A stretch of DNA of 51,205 bases from JAFGKM01 sp964413825 (GCA_964413825.1 CAYPTS010000005.1:1-51205), one strand, 5' to 3'. Positions 24,332 through 31,996 are shown, counted from the first letter of the stretch. Made by a program: numbers and translations. The notes: a model not told the origin generated them from the sequence alone.

Positions 24332-25179
24332 ACCCTGACTTTTTCCTCCGCGTCCGCCTGCAAAGGAGAAAGAACGGGAACCTTTTTGACCGTCCATATT
24401 TCCACATGTTCCGCCGCACCTCCGGGCTTTAGGGTTTTAAGCGGCCCCACGGTTTCCAGTTCAAGCATGTCGGCATTGGTATAAACCTCCACACTGCACC
24501 CGAAATCCGGATACTCGCCTTTTTCCTGAACGAATTGTTTTACAAACAGCAGGCCGTCAACCCAGTATGCTGTCCAGCACGGATGCGCCATAGTCCCTAT
24601 CTTTACCGGATTCTTGCTTTTTACATCCTGTTTCAGAAATATGAAATCCTTTTCCATGACCAGGCGCCTGTCCGAAAGGTCGGTATAAGGCCACAGCGTA
24701 AGCCGCCTGTCAGGAAGAAGTCCCCCGCCGCCCCTCTTGGCCGGCACTATGGCAAACCCGCCCGGCTTCATAACGCTCAGAGCCCAGCAGGCAAGCGTAA
24801 CCGGCCACCTTCCGGTGTTCTTTATCCGGTGCACGACCTCGACCGAGTAATCTCCGGCAGGCCGTATCTCAATTTCCTTCTGTATGTTATTCTGTGTTTC
24901 TGTATTGCCATAAATATTTATGCGCCCGTCCCTCTCCTCGACCCTTACCGGCGTGTTGTCCGCCGAATAAGAACGGGGCATGGCTTCGGGCGAAGACCAC
25001 AGCCGGTGCCCGCCGTATATGTGCCAGAACCCTTCCGGCGTATCAACCCCCGCATCGGGCAGGACCGCAAACAGGTTTTCGCCGGGCATTCCCTTCACCG
25101 TCAGTTTCATAATCCTCGGCCCTATGCCCTGCGCAACCCCCAGAACCAGGTCTCCCATGACAAACTCTCTTATTTTCAT
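24328..25179 (-). CDS. DUF4380 / galactose-mutarotase-like protein
   Basis: This 283-residue protein has the beta-rich fold signals of the aldose-epimerase superfamily as seen in DUF4380 proteins: YGGHRLWSSPEA near residue 57, TAYWVDGLLFVKQF near residue 205, and LETVGPLKTLKPG near residue 245. It has no signal peptide. Such proteins are thought to bind or interconvert sugars, but the family function is not established. GAGGAGC precedes the ATG, and a strong promoter lies at 25213-25241, divergent from the aldo/keto reductase gene. Confidence 0.85.
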   Translation of the reverse strand: MKIREFVMGDLVLGVAQGIGPRIMKLTVKGMPGENLFAVLPDAGVDTPEGFWHIYGGHRLWSSPEAMPRSYSADNTPVRVEERDGRINIYGNTETQNNIQKEIEIRPAGDYSVEVVHRIKNTGRWPVTLACWALSVMKPGGFAIVPAKRGGGGLLPDRRLTLWPYTDLSDRRLVMEKDFIFLKQDVKSKNPVKIGTMAHPCWTAYWVDGLLFVKQFVQEKGEYPDFGCSVEVYTNADMLELETVGPLKTLKPGGAAEHVEIWTVKKVPVLSPLQADAEEKVRV

Positions 25180-25212
25180 CTCGTTGCTCCTCTCTTAATA
25201 GACAGCGCAACC

Positions 25213-25241
25213 ATTTTAAAACTCTCTCCCCAAAAAGTCAA
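25213..25241 (-). promoter_or_regulatory. Promoter of the DUF4380 gene
   Basis: On the minus strand, TTGACT (25236-25241), 17 bases, TAAAAT (25213-25218). Confidence 0.75.
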
Positions 25242-25287
25242 CCGCCGCCCCTTTACCTTGAAAAACTTTTACTGTAAGATAAATAAC

Positions 25288-26391
25288 ATGATACCTTATG
25301 TGAATTTCGGAAAAACGCCCTGCAAGATAAGCAGGCTGGGATTCGGTGCGATGCGCCTGCCGACGCATCCGGACGGAAAGGTGAACTTCGACCTTTCAAC
25401 GCCCTTGCTCCGGTATGCCATTGAGAACGGGATAAACTTCTTTGACTCCCACCACTTCTATCATCAAGGACAGAGCGAAGAGGCAATCGGCAGAGCCATA
25501 AAAGGCATTCCGAGAGAAAAACTTATCCTGCAGACAAAAATCGGCATGTACAACAATTACAAAGAAAAAGACTGCCGGCGCCTTCTGGAAGAAGCGCTGA
25601 AAAAACTGAACACCGATTACATAGACTTCTACTTCACCCACAGTCTGAACCTCAAAGACTACCGCGAATACAACAAATTATTCCTGAAGTTTACCGGCAA
25701 AGCCCTTAAACAGGGGCTGATAAGACACAGGGGCTTTTCGGTGCACGACAGGCCGGAAAACATAAGAGAGTTCATCCTCTCCGAAGAATATTCCGCAATG
25801 CTCATCCAGTACAACCTCATTGACCGCACCAATGAAGAACTTCTGCACCTTGCGCATGAAAAAGGCCTGGGAGTTGAAGTAATGGGGCCCGTTGCAGGAG
25901 GACTGCTTGCCATGCCCAATGAAAACATTTTCCGGAACTCGCCGGTAAAAGTAAAAACTTCCGCAGAACTGGCGCTGAAATTCGTTCTGGCAAATCCTGA
26001 CATTGACGTGGCGGTATCCGGAATGTCAACGCTCCGGCAGGTGCAGGAAAACGTCTCAACGGCTTCTGCCCCGGACAGGCTCTCCCGCCAAGACGCGAAG
26101 AAACTGGCCGGAACCTTTGAGGAGAGAAAAAAACTGCTTGAGTTGTACTGCACAGGGTGTCAGTACTGCATGCCCTGTCCGAACAAGGTTGCCATCCCTG
26201 CCATATTCAGGTTTTATAACCTGGCAAAGGTCTACGGCTTCGTCGACAGGGCAAGAAAGGGCTACGCGGGACTCAAGCCGGAAGAAAAAGCATCCGCATG
26301 TACCGAATGCGGGGCGTGCGAACCGAAATGCCCCCAGAAGATATCCATACGGAAGAAACTCAAAGAAGCAAAATCCTATTTTGAGTCCTAA
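25288..26391 (+). CDS. Aldo/keto reductase with C-terminal ferredoxin domain
   Basis: This 367-residue protein joins an aldo/keto reductase TIM barrel (residues 1-280) to a C-terminal 4Fe-4S region. The barrel shows FGAMRLP, an active-site-type tyrosine in FYHQGQSEEAIGRA, the lysine in LQTKIG and the histidine in FYFTHS. The Fe-S part has CTGCQYCMPCP near residue 290 and CTECGACEPKCP near residue 345, each usable for one cluster. Such fusions are common in anaerobes. The electron donor may be ferredoxin rather than NADPH. I start at the ATG at 25288 because the longer frame runs through the promoter of the divergent gene. There is no clear ribosome site. Confidence 0.94.
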   Translation: MIPYVNFGKTPCKISRLGFGAMRLPTHPDGKVNFDLSTPLLRYAIENGINFFDSHHFYHQGQSEEAIGRAIKGIPREKLILQTKIGMYNNYKEKDCRRLLEEALKKLNTDYIDFYFTHSLNLKDYREYNKLFLKFTGKALKQGLIRHRGFSVHDRPENIREFILSEEYSAMLIQYNLIDRTNEELLHLAHEKGLGVEVMGPVAGGLLAMPNENIFRNSPVKVKTSAELALKFVLANPDIDVAVSGMSTLRQVQENVSTASAPDRLSRQDAKKLAGTFEERKKLLELYCTGCQYCMPCPNKVAIPAIFRFYNLAKVYGFVDRARKGYAGLKPEEKASACTECGACEPKCPQKISIRKKLKEAKSYFES

Positions 26392-26407
26392 CCGAAATCC
26401 CTATCCC

Positions 26408-26437
26408 TTGACACCTGCCCTGACAAGCGGGTATAAC
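26408..26437 (+). promoter_or_regulatory. Promoter of candidate small RNA
   Basis: TTGACA (26408-26413), 18 bases, TATAAC (26432-26437). Predicted transcription starts at 26443-26445, exactly where the long hairpin begins. Confidence 0.75.
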
Positions 26438-26443
26438 TATAGC

Positions 26444-26556
26444 GGAGAGTTCAGAGAGCAGGAAAGTTTGTGAAGTAAGTATGCGGAAAGAAACAGAACC
26501 AGTACGTGTTTCACAAAGAAGTCCGAAATACTCTGAACTCTCCTTCTCTTTTTTTA
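26444..26556 (+). ncRNA. Candidate small noncoding RNA, about 110 nt
   Basis: The predicted transcript starts with GGAGAGTTCAGAG (26444-26456), which pairs perfectly over 13 bp with CTCTGAACTCTCC (26531-26543). An inner helix, TTTGTGAA / TTTCACAAA, lies within. Both strands between the helices are purine-rich. The last helix runs into TTCTCTTTTTTT, so the closing stem could also act as the terminator. The frame is not coding. I compared it by eye with SRP RNA, 6S RNA and RNase P RNA motifs and found no match. The 602-base gap 26392-26993 holds this RNA, the element at 26577-26893 and the tRNA promoter. Confidence 0.6.
26531..26556 (+). terminator. Terminator of candidate small RNA
   Basis: The 3' arm of the closing stem is followed by a T-rich tract (TTCTCTTTTTTT). 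Confidence 0.55.
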
Positions 26557-26576
26557 TCCCCATCCCCCTTTCAATG

Positions 26577-26893
26577 ATTTCTGATTAAGAAGGCACCCAG
26601 CCGCAAGCCGCAGGTTTCCGGCACGCCCGGTCAGGGGCAAATAGAGATACAGTTGACGGCGAGTGTGTAAGCACAGCTGCAAGACAAGGTGAAAAGCGCA
26701 AGCGTTCCGACCGATTACCTTGCCCGGAGCTGTCTGAACCCTCCGTAGCCTTGGCGAAGGAGGGTGAGTTCTCCGGGAGTCGGATTTCGCCGTAGTGCTT
26801 GCCTGTGCTGAAGCCCAAGCCCGAAGGGCTGTTTCCGAGTCCGGAAACTGGTATCCTTTTGCCATGGACTGCCTTCCGTCCTTAATCAGAAAT
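26577..26893 (-). ncRNA. Structured RNA candidate or repeat-bounded element, about 317 nt
   Basis: The ends form a 13-bp perfect inverted repeat (ATTTCTGATTAAG, 26577-26589, with 26881-26893). It extends by AAGGCA / TGCCTT across a bulge. Nested helices follow: GTTTCCGG (26614-26621) with CCGGAAAC (26841-26848); ACAGCT with AGCTGT (26673-26678, 26728-26733); CAAGGT with ACCTTG (26685-26690, 26717-26722); CCCTCC with GGAGGG (26739-26744, 26759-26764). A consensus-like promoter on the minus strand ends beside the closing stem. A 103-codon frame from 26865 with GGAAGG before its ATG is an alternative. No known RNA motif is seen. It could instead be a non-autonomous mobile element. Confidence 0.5.
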
Positions 26894-26902
26894 TATTGTT
26901 AT

Positions 26903-26931
26903 TCTATACAGTTCAGTCCCTGTTATGTCAA
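26903..26931 (-). promoter_or_regulatory. Minus-strand promoter for the structured element
   Basis: TTGACA (26926-26931), 17 bases, TATAGA (26903-26908), read on the minus strand. The start falls near 26896, three bases outside the terminal stem. Confidence 0.65.
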
Positions 26932-26955
26932 ATAGGAATCTATATGAAAGCACGA

Positions 26956-26983
26956 TTGAAACCTGAAAAATCTGTGGTATAAT
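26956..26983 (+). promoter_or_regulatory. tRNA-Cys promoter
   Basis: TTGAAA (26956-26961), 16 bases, TATAAT (26978-26983). The start falls about four bases before the tRNA. Confidence 0.85.
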
Positions 26984-26993
26984 AAGAGGCAAC

Positions 26994-27065
26994 GGCCTGG
27001 TAGCCAAGTGGCAAGGCAGCGGTCTGCAAAACCGTTATTCGCCGGTTCAAGTCCGGCCCAGGCCT
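26994..27065 (+). tRNA. tRNA-Cys (anticodon GCA)
   Basis: The acceptor stem GGCCTGG pairs with CCAGGCC. The D arm (GCC/GGC), anticodon arm (GCGGT, loop CTGCAAA, ACCGT) and T arm (GCCGG, TTCAAGT, CCGGC) all fold. The discriminator base is U, as expected for tRNA-Cys. The 3' CCA is not encoded and must be added after transcription. Confidence 0.97.
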
Positions 27066-27069
27066 CTTT

Positions 27070-27111
27070 CCCCCTCACCTATCCTCTCCCCACGGGGGGA
27101 GAGGGATTTAG
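27070..27111 (-). repeat. Repeat family B, copy after tRNA-Cys
   Basis: Read on the minus strand, CCCTCTCCCCCCGTGGGGAG leads to AGGATAGGTGAGGGGG. It is the same element as those at 33376-33421, 41219-41256 and 50834-50870. The 303-base stretch 27066-27368 holds this repeat, the hcp promoter and operator, and repeat A copy 3. Confidence 0.85.
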
Positions 27112-27160
27112 CGGATAACTTCTTTTTAGGGCTAATACATTACCAATTTTCGGGGAAGTG

Positions 27161-27189
27161 TTGACAGAGGAATGTTTTTGCGTTAAAAT
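27161..27189 (+). promoter_or_regulatory. hcp-rrf2 promoter
   Basis: TTGACA (27161-27166), 17 bases, TAAAAT (27184-27189). Confidence 0.8.
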
Positions 27190-27209
27190 ATTACTAAATT
27201 GATAATATT
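27187..27209. promoter_or_regulatory. Dyad operator at the hcp transcription start
   Basis: AATATTA, nine bases, TAATATT: a 23-bp dyad covering the predicted start. The size fits a site for an Rrf2-family dimer such as NsrR, and an Rrf2 gene follows hcp. Confidence 0.65.
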
Positions 27210-27257
27210 ACTTTGACAATGCAGATTGGGAAACAAAATCATGAGCCCCTCATTTCT

Positions 27258-27338
27258 CGTCATTGCGAGGAGCGAAGTGACGAAGCAATCTCACATTAAG
27301 GTTTAGATTGCCGCGCCATAATACGGCTCGCAATGACA
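27258..27338. repeat. Repeat family A, copy 3
   Basis: It begins CGTCATTGCGAGGAGC and ends GGCTCGCAATGAC. It occupies the 5' leader of hcp, between operator and ribosome site. Confidence 0.9.
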
Positions 27339-27368
27339 AAGAACGTGAGTTGGGGCGAGGAGGTAAGG

Positions 27369-28676
27369 ATGGAAGAAATGAATATGTTTTGTTATCAGTG
27401 TTCGCAGACGGCAAAAGGACAGGGATGCACGGTTTCAGGAGTGTGCGGCAAGATACCCACCGTGGCAAGACTTCAGGACAATCTTATTTTTGCGCTGAAA
27501 GGTCTTTCCGCCTATCTTTATCATGCTGAGGAACTCGGGTATAAAGACCACGAACTTGAACGGTTCGTCACGAAATCCCTGTACAGAACTTTAACAAACG
27601 TGAATTTTGACGCCGCTGATTTTATCGAGGCCGGCCTGGAAGCGGGCAGAATAAACATCGGGGTGATGCGGCTTCTAAAAAAGGCGCATATAGAGACGTT
27701 CGGAGAGCCGGAACCGGTAAAAGTGCAGACAGGCACAAGAAAAGGAAAGGGAATAATCGCCACCGGGCACAGCCTGAAAGTCCTTGAGGAACTGCTGAAA
27801 CAGACGGAGGGAACGGGGATAAACGTCTACACCCATTCCGAACTTCTGCCTGCCCACGGCTACCCCGGACTTAAAAAATATTCCCACCTCGCAGGCAACC
27901 TCGGCAAAGCGTGGTATGACCAGAAGAGCGTTTTTTCCGAATACCCTTTTCCCATACTTGCCACTTCCAACTGCGCCCTGATACCTAAAGACGCCTACAG
28001 GGACAGAATGTTTACCGCAGGAGTCGTCGGACTGCCCGGGGTCAAGCACATTAAAGGATACGATTTTACGGAACTGGTGGAGATGGCAAAACAGGCGCCT
28101 GACGCGCAGGAAACCGCCGGAAAGAGTGTTCTGACGACAGGGTTCTCTCTTTCTTCTATTGCGGCGGCGAAAAACAAGATAAAGCAACTGGTGGAAGATG
28201 GTAAAATCAGGAGGTTTGTGCTTGTGGGCGGGTGCGACGCTCCGACAAAGAAAAACGAGTATTACAGGGAACTGGTAAAATCCCTTCCCAAAGACGCCGT
28301 GGTTCTCACCCTCGCCTGCGGCAAGTTCCGGATAAACGACCTTGATATGGGCGACATAGAAGGAATTCCGCGGCTGATAGACCTTGGACAGTGCAATGAC
28401 TCCATAGTGGCCATTGACGTTGTCTCATCCCTGGCAGAGCTGTTCGGCGCCGACATAAACTCCCTGCCGGTCTCCTACGTTTTGATGTGGATGGAGCAGA
28501 AGGCGGTAGCGGTACTGTGGAGCTTGCTCGCCCTCGGGATAAAGGGAATAAGAATCGGGCCGATTATACCGGCGTGGGTGAACGAAGATATTCTTAAGGT
28601 GCTGACAGGCAGTTTTGACATGAAACTCATCGGGGACCCTCGAAAAGACGCGGAAGAGATAATGGGGGGCGCCTGA
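27369..28676 (+). CDS. hcp: Hybrid cluster protein (hydroxylamine reductase), short class
   Basis: This 435-residue protein carries two metal centres. The N-terminal C-x2-C-x8-C-x5-C motif (CYQCSQTAKGQGC near residue 7) binds a cubane cluster. Hybrid-cluster ligands are present in THSELLPAHGYP, ATSNCALIP, VGGCDAP, LACGKF, LGQCNDS and MEQKAVA. Hcp reduces hydroxylamine in vitro and NO in vivo, and protects anaerobes from nitrosative stress. Most Hcp proteins have about 540 residues. This one lacks about 100 residues after the first cluster motif, like the short forms of archaea and Thermotoga. AGGAGG five bases before the ATG at 27369 fixes the start. Confidence 0.96.
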   Translation: MEEMNMFCYQCSQTAKGQGCTVSGVCGKIPTVARLQDNLIFALKGLSAYLYHAEELGYKDHELERFVTKSLYRTLTNVNFDAADFIEAGLEAGRINIGVMRLLKKAHIETFGEPEPVKVQTGTRKGKGIIATGHSLKVLEELLKQTEGTGINVYTHSELLPAHGYPGLKKYSHLAGNLGKAWYDQKSVFSEYPFPILATSNCALIPKDAYRDRMFTAGVVGLPGVKHIKGYDFTELVEMAKQAPDAQETAGKSVLTTGFSLSSIAAAKNKIKQLVEDGKIRRFVLVGGCDAPTKKNEYYRELVKSLPKDAVVLTLACGKFRINDLDMGDIEGIPRLIDLGQCNDSIVAIDVVSSLAELFGADINSLPVSYVLMWMEQKAVAVLWSLLALGIKGIRIGPIIPAWVNEDILKVLTGSFDMKLIGDPRKDAEEIMGGA

Positions 28677-28678
28677 AA

Positions 28679-29113
28679 ATGAAACTTTCGACAAGAACAA
28701 GGTACGGAATCAGGGCAATGGTTGACCTTGCGGCGCATTACAGGAACAAGCCGGTTCTTATCAGGGAAATAGCAAAAAGGCAGAAAATTTCCGTCAACTA
28801 TCTTGAACAGATAATGCTCTCTCTGAAAAAAGCAGGGATTGTGGAGAGTTTAAGCGGGGCAAAGGGCGGCTACATTCTCACGAAAAAACCGGAGGATATT
28901 AGAGTAACAGGCATAGTAGAGGTTCTGGAGGGCTCTCTTTCGCCGGTGTCGTGCATTGACCACAAAAACCTCTGCGGACGTGAGAAAAACTGCCCGGCGA
29001 GAAGTTTGTGGATAAAGGTGCGTAAGAACATAAAGGACGTCCTTGATGCCACCACGCTTGAAGACCTTGCAGAGAACAAAGAGGAAAAAAAAGCGGATAT
29101 TTATCAAATATGA
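28679..29113 (+). CDS. Rrf2-family Fe-S transcription regulator
   Basis: This 144-residue winged-helix regulator has the Rrf2 N-terminus (KLSTRTRYGIRAMVDLA), the wing region SGAKGGYILTKKPEDI, and three cysteines (CIDHKNLCGREKNC, residues about 92-106) suited to an Fe-S cluster as in IscR and NsrR. The start lies two bases after the hcp stop, so the genes are co-transcribed. It probably senses NO or redox state and controls hcp through the dyad at 27187-27209. The direct link is inference from position. Confidence 0.95.
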   Translation: MKLSTRTRYGIRAMVDLAAHYRNKPVLIREIAKRQKISVNYLEQIMLSLKKAGIVESLSGAKGGYILTKKPEDIRVTGIVEVLEGSLSPVSCIDHKNLCGREKNCPARSLWIKVRKNIKDVLDATTLEDLAENKEEKKADIYQI

Positions 29114-29126
29114 TAGAATAGTGAAA

Positions 29127-29175
29127 TAAATCCCCCCGGTTTCCCCTTTTTCAAAGTGGGGGTGAGAGGGGATTT
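29127..29175. repeat. Palindromic repeat after rrf2 (B-like)
   Basis: Arms AAATCCCC and GGGGATTT enclose CCCCTTTTTCAAAGTGGGG. It could also act as a transcription barrier, but no T-run follows. Confidence 0.65.
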
Positions 29176-29199
29176 GGGGGTAAGGGACGGTGAATCAAT

Positions 29200-29236
29200 G
29201 CGTGAGATTGCCGCGCAAAAGACGCTCGCAATGACA
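29200..29236. repeat. Repeat family A, copy 4 (half element)
   Basis: Only the right half is present: TGAGATTGCCGCGC, then GACGCTCGCAATGAC. It lies before the COG1900 gene. Confidence 0.75.
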
Positions 29237-29265
29237 ACGTTGGTTCGGGGCACGGGAGGTTTACA

Positions 29266-30465
29266 ATGGGGAAAACAATTGCGGAAATCAATGAAAAAAT
29301 AAAGGAAGGCAAAGCGGTTGTCGTTACCGCCGATGAAATCGTTGAACTGGCGAAAAAACAGCCGGCAAAAAAACTTGCGGCCGAGATAGACGTTGTCACA
29401 ACCGGCACCTTCGGACCCATGTGTTCGTCCGGCGTCTTCCTGAACTTCGGACATTCAAACCCGAGAGTCAAGATTGGCGGAGGGAAAATTTATCTTAACG
29501 GCGTTCCGGGTTACACCGGCATAGCGGCAGTCGACACCTACCTCGGAGCCACCGCGTCCCCGGACAACGACCCGCGCAATTCCGAACATCCGGGCGCCTT
29601 CAGGTACGGCGGGGGACACGTCATAGAAGACCTGGTTGCAGGCAGGGAAGTGATTCTCGAGATAGAGGCATACGGAACCGACTGTTATCCGAACAAGTCG
29701 GTATCGACGCGTTTGAAATTAAGCGACCTAAACGAGGCGCTTTTGTTTAACCCGAGAAACTGCTACCAGAATTACAACGTTGCGGTAAATCTTTCTAAGA
29801 AAACCATTTATACCTATATGGGCATATTGAAGCCGGAAATGGGCAACGCCAATTACTGCAGTGCGGGGCAACTGTCGCCTCTCCTGAAGGACCCCTATCT
29901 CTCAACGATAGGGTTCGGCACAAAAATCTTTCTTGGAGGAGGAACCGGTTACGTTGCATGGTGGGGCACGCAGTACAACCCCGGGGCCAAGAGGACGAAA
30001 AACGGCGTTCCCTGTACGGGCGGGGCGACACTCGCCCTGATAGGCGACCTGAAACAGATGAAGCCGGAATACCTGCGCGGAGCAAGTTTAACCGGCTACG
30101 GAGCAAGCATGATAGTAGGCGTCGGCATCCCCATACCCGTATTGAACGAGGATATAGTGCGCAGGGCATCCATACCGGATGAAGAAATCTATGCTCCTGT
30201 CGTGGACTACAGCCATGACTATCCAAACTGCACGGGAAAAATTCTCGGAGAGGTAAACTACGGACAACTGAAGAGCGGCGAGATAAAACTGCAGAACAAG
30301 AAAATTCCGACAGGGTCGCTTTCAAGTTATAAAAAAGCCAGGGAAATAGCAAACACGCTCAAAGTATGGATACAAAACGGCAGTTTCACGCTTACCGGGA
30401 AGATTTTTGATTTCCCGTCCGCCGACAGCGGGTATGGATTTAAAATGATGAAGGAGGGCCGGTGA
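29266..30465 (+). CDS. COG1900/DUF39 homocysteine biosynthesis protein
   Basis: This 399-residue protein belongs to the DUF39 (COG1900) family. In methanogens and some anaerobic bacteria this family, with a NIL-domain ferredoxin, is needed to form homocysteine from aspartate semialdehyde and a sulfur donor without O-acylhomoserine. Conserved cysteines occur in GPMCSSGVF (near residue 50) and GTDCYPN (near residue 140). It lacks the CBS domains found at the end of some archaeal members. GGGAGG precedes the ATG. The ferredoxin partner starts two bases after the stop, on the same mRNA. Confidence 0.93.
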   Translation: MGKTIAEINEKIKEGKAVVVTADEIVELAKKQPAKKLAAEIDVVTTGTFGPMCSSGVFLNFGHSNPRVKIGGGKIYLNGVPGYTGIAAVDTYLGATASPDNDPRNSEHPGAFRYGGGHVIEDLVAGREVILEIEAYGTDCYPNKSVSTRLKLSDLNEALLFNPRNCYQNYNVAVNLSKKTIYTYMGILKPEMGNANYCSAGQLSPLLKDPYLSTIGFGTKIFLGGGTGYVAWWGTQYNPGAKRTKNGVPCTGGATLALIGDLKQMKPEYLRGASLTGYGASMIVGVGIPIPVLNEDIVRRASIPDEEIYAPVVDYSHDYPNCTGKILGEVNYGQLKSGEIKLQNKKIPTGSLSSYKKAREIANTLKVWIQNGSFTLTGKIFDFPSADSGYGFKMMKEGR

Positions 30466-30466
30466 A

Positions 30467-30871
30467 ATGGAAAAAAAATACGTCATGCACTTTCCCGGAA
30501 AGCTCGTTGACAAACCGATTATGTCCAATCTGGTAAAGAAGTTCGGACTGGATTTCAATATTTTGAAAGCATACGTGACGCCCGAAGAAGAAGGCACTCT
30601 TGTCCTCGCGCTCCAGGGAACCGAGAACAACATAAACGACGCGGTCAAGCACCTGAAGGAAATAGGCGTGCGGGTACAGCCGATAGGACGGGGCATTAAA
30701 ATGATAAAGGAATTGTGCACAGACTGTACCGCATGCATACCTGTATGCCCGGTGGGCGCCCTGTACAGGGACACAAAAGACCTGAGCGTAAAGTTTGACG
30801 CAGAAAAATGCATCACCTGCGGCATATGCATAAAGGCATGTCCGACAAAGGCGATGGTGTTCACCATCTAA
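30467..30871 (+). CDS. NIL-domain 4Fe-4S ferredoxin
   Basis: This 134-residue protein has an N-terminal NIL ligand-binding domain (residues 1-75) and two 4Fe-4S motifs, CTDCTACIPVCP (near residue 83) and CITCGICIKACP (near residue 113). It is the usual partner of COG1900 proteins and is thought to supply electrons for sulfur insertion into homocysteine. The AGGAGG ribosome site is inside the end of the upstream gene, so the two are tightly coupled. Confidence 0.95.
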   Translation: MEKKYVMHFPGKLVDKPIMSNLVKKFGLDFNILKAYVTPEEEGTLVLALQGTENNINDAVKHLKEIGVRVQPIGRGIKMIKELCTDCTACIPVCPVGALYRDTKDLSVKFDAEKCITCGICIKACPTKAMVFTI

Positions 30872-30888
30872 CCCGAAACCCCTCCATT

Positions 30889-30950
30889 CCCCCCTTTACA
30901 AAAGGGGGGAGAAGTCATGACCCCTCAAAAAAGGGGCAAGGGGTCAGGGA
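30889..30950. repeat. Two GC-rich hairpins before nadA
   Basis: CCCCCCTTT-ACA-AAAGGGGGG (30889-30909) is followed by a second dyad, GACCCC with GGGGTC. They resemble repeat family B in composition. No T-run follows on the plus strand. Confidence 0.65.
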
Positions 30951-30996
30951 GGATTTGAATGTGTTTTGAAAAATAACAGGAATATCTGCTCTGCAT

Positions 30997-31887
30997 ATGG
31001 ATATAGAAAAATTGAAGAAGGATAAGGGAGCGGTGGTATTGGCGCATAACTATCAACTGCCTGAAATCCAGGAGATTGCGGATTTTACCGGCGATTCCCT
31101 CGAACTGGCGAGGAAGTCGGCGGAACTGGATTGTAAAACGATAGTATTCTGCGGCGTAAGGTTCATGGCGGAGACTGCAAAAATTCTTTCTCCGCGGAAA
31201 ACCGTTCTTTTGCCGGAAATTGATGCCGGATGCCCGCTTGCCGATACTGCCGCGCCGGACGAGGTGCTGAAACTGAAAAAAAAGCACCCCGGCGCATGGG
31301 TAGTCTCTTACGTCAACACGTCCGCGGAGATAAAGGCGCTCACCGACGTCTGCTGTACATCCGCAAACGCGGACAAGGTGGTTAAAAACGTTCCAGCGGA
31401 TAAGATACTCTTCCTGCCGGATAAAAACCTGTGTTCATACGTGCGAAAGCGTGTGCCGGAAAAAGAGATAATCTGCTGGGACGGCTGCTGCTACGTGCAC
31501 AGTAAATTCACGACTCAAGAGGTGGAACAGGCAAGGAAATCTCATCCCGACGCCGAGATTCTGGTTCATCCGGAATGCGAACCGAACGTACAGGAACTGG
31601 CTGACGGCATATATTCAACGTCGGGGATGCTGAAAAGAGCAAAAGAAACCAAAGCGAAAATACTCATTATCGGCACGGAAGAAGGCATGCTTTTCCGTCT
31701 GAAGAAGGACAATCCGGAAAAAGAAATTTACTCGCTCGGTTCCCCCAAGGTCTGTTACAACATGAAAAAGATAACACTGCAAAGTCTTGAAAAGTCTCTG
31801 GAAAAAGGGCAGTACGAGATAAACATTCCGGAGAACATTGCTGAGAAGGCGCGGCTGTCTCTTGAACGGATGATACAGTACATATGA
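30997..31887 (+). CDS. nadA: Quinolinate synthase A
   Basis: This encodes the 296-residue NadA, which condenses iminoaspartate with dihydroxyacetone phosphate in NAD synthesis and holds one 4Fe-4S cluster. The length is that of the short Thermotoga-type enzymes. Cysteines near residues 79, 165 and 253 have the spacing of their three cluster ligands. AHNYQLPEIQ near residue 16 and STSGML near residue 208 are family motifs. NadB and NadC are not in the window. No strong ribosome site is visible before the ATG at 30997. Confidence 0.97.
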   Translation: MDIEKLKKDKGAVVLAHNYQLPEIQEIADFTGDSLELARKSAELDCKTIVFCGVRFMAETAKILSPRKTVLLPEIDAGCPLADTAAPDEVLKLKKKHPGAWVVSYVNTSAEIKALTDVCCTSANADKVVKNVPADKILFLPDKNLCSYVRKRVPEKEIICWDGCCYVHSKFTTQEVEQARKSHPDAEILVHPECEPNVQELADGIYSTSGMLKRAKETKAKILIIGTEEGMLFRLKKDNPEKEIYSLGSPKVCYNMKKITLQSLEKSLEKGQYEINIPENIAEKARLSLERMIQYI

Positions 31888-31894
31888 TTCAAAA

Positions 31895-31996
31895 GGGAAT
31901 CTCTAAGCACCAAACACTAAACAAGTTACAATGAGCCAAATAATAAATTCCAAACAAGAAAATTCAAGTTTGGAGTTTGAAAAATTAGAATTTGAA
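31895..31996. repeat. AT-rich inverted repeat before the NifU-like gene
   Basis: An AT-rich stretch contains the inverted arms AATTCCAAAC and GTTTGGAGTTT, plus further imperfect symmetry. I recognise this style of intergenic AT-rich repeat from other uncultured genomes, but only one copy is here. Confidence 0.5.

Noticed and set aside
24535..25287. Upstream extension of the aldo/keto reductase frame
   Set aside because: It lies opposite the DUF4380 gene and crosses its promoter; the reductase fold starts at 25288.
26444..26556. SRP RNA or 6S RNA as identity of the small RNA
   Set aside because: The SRP core GGAAG..AGCAGCC motif and the 6S bubble pattern are absent.
26554..26865. 103-codon minus-strand frame within the structured element
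   Set aside because: It has a GGAAGG before the ATG, but the sequence is explained by nested inverted repeats, and the predicted protein has no recognisable fold. It is kept only as an alternative.
26577..26893. RNase P RNA or tmRNA as identity of the large element
   Set aside because: The universal GAGGAAAGTCC and ACAGAA boxes of RNase P RNA and the tRNA-like ends of tmRNA are not found on either strand.
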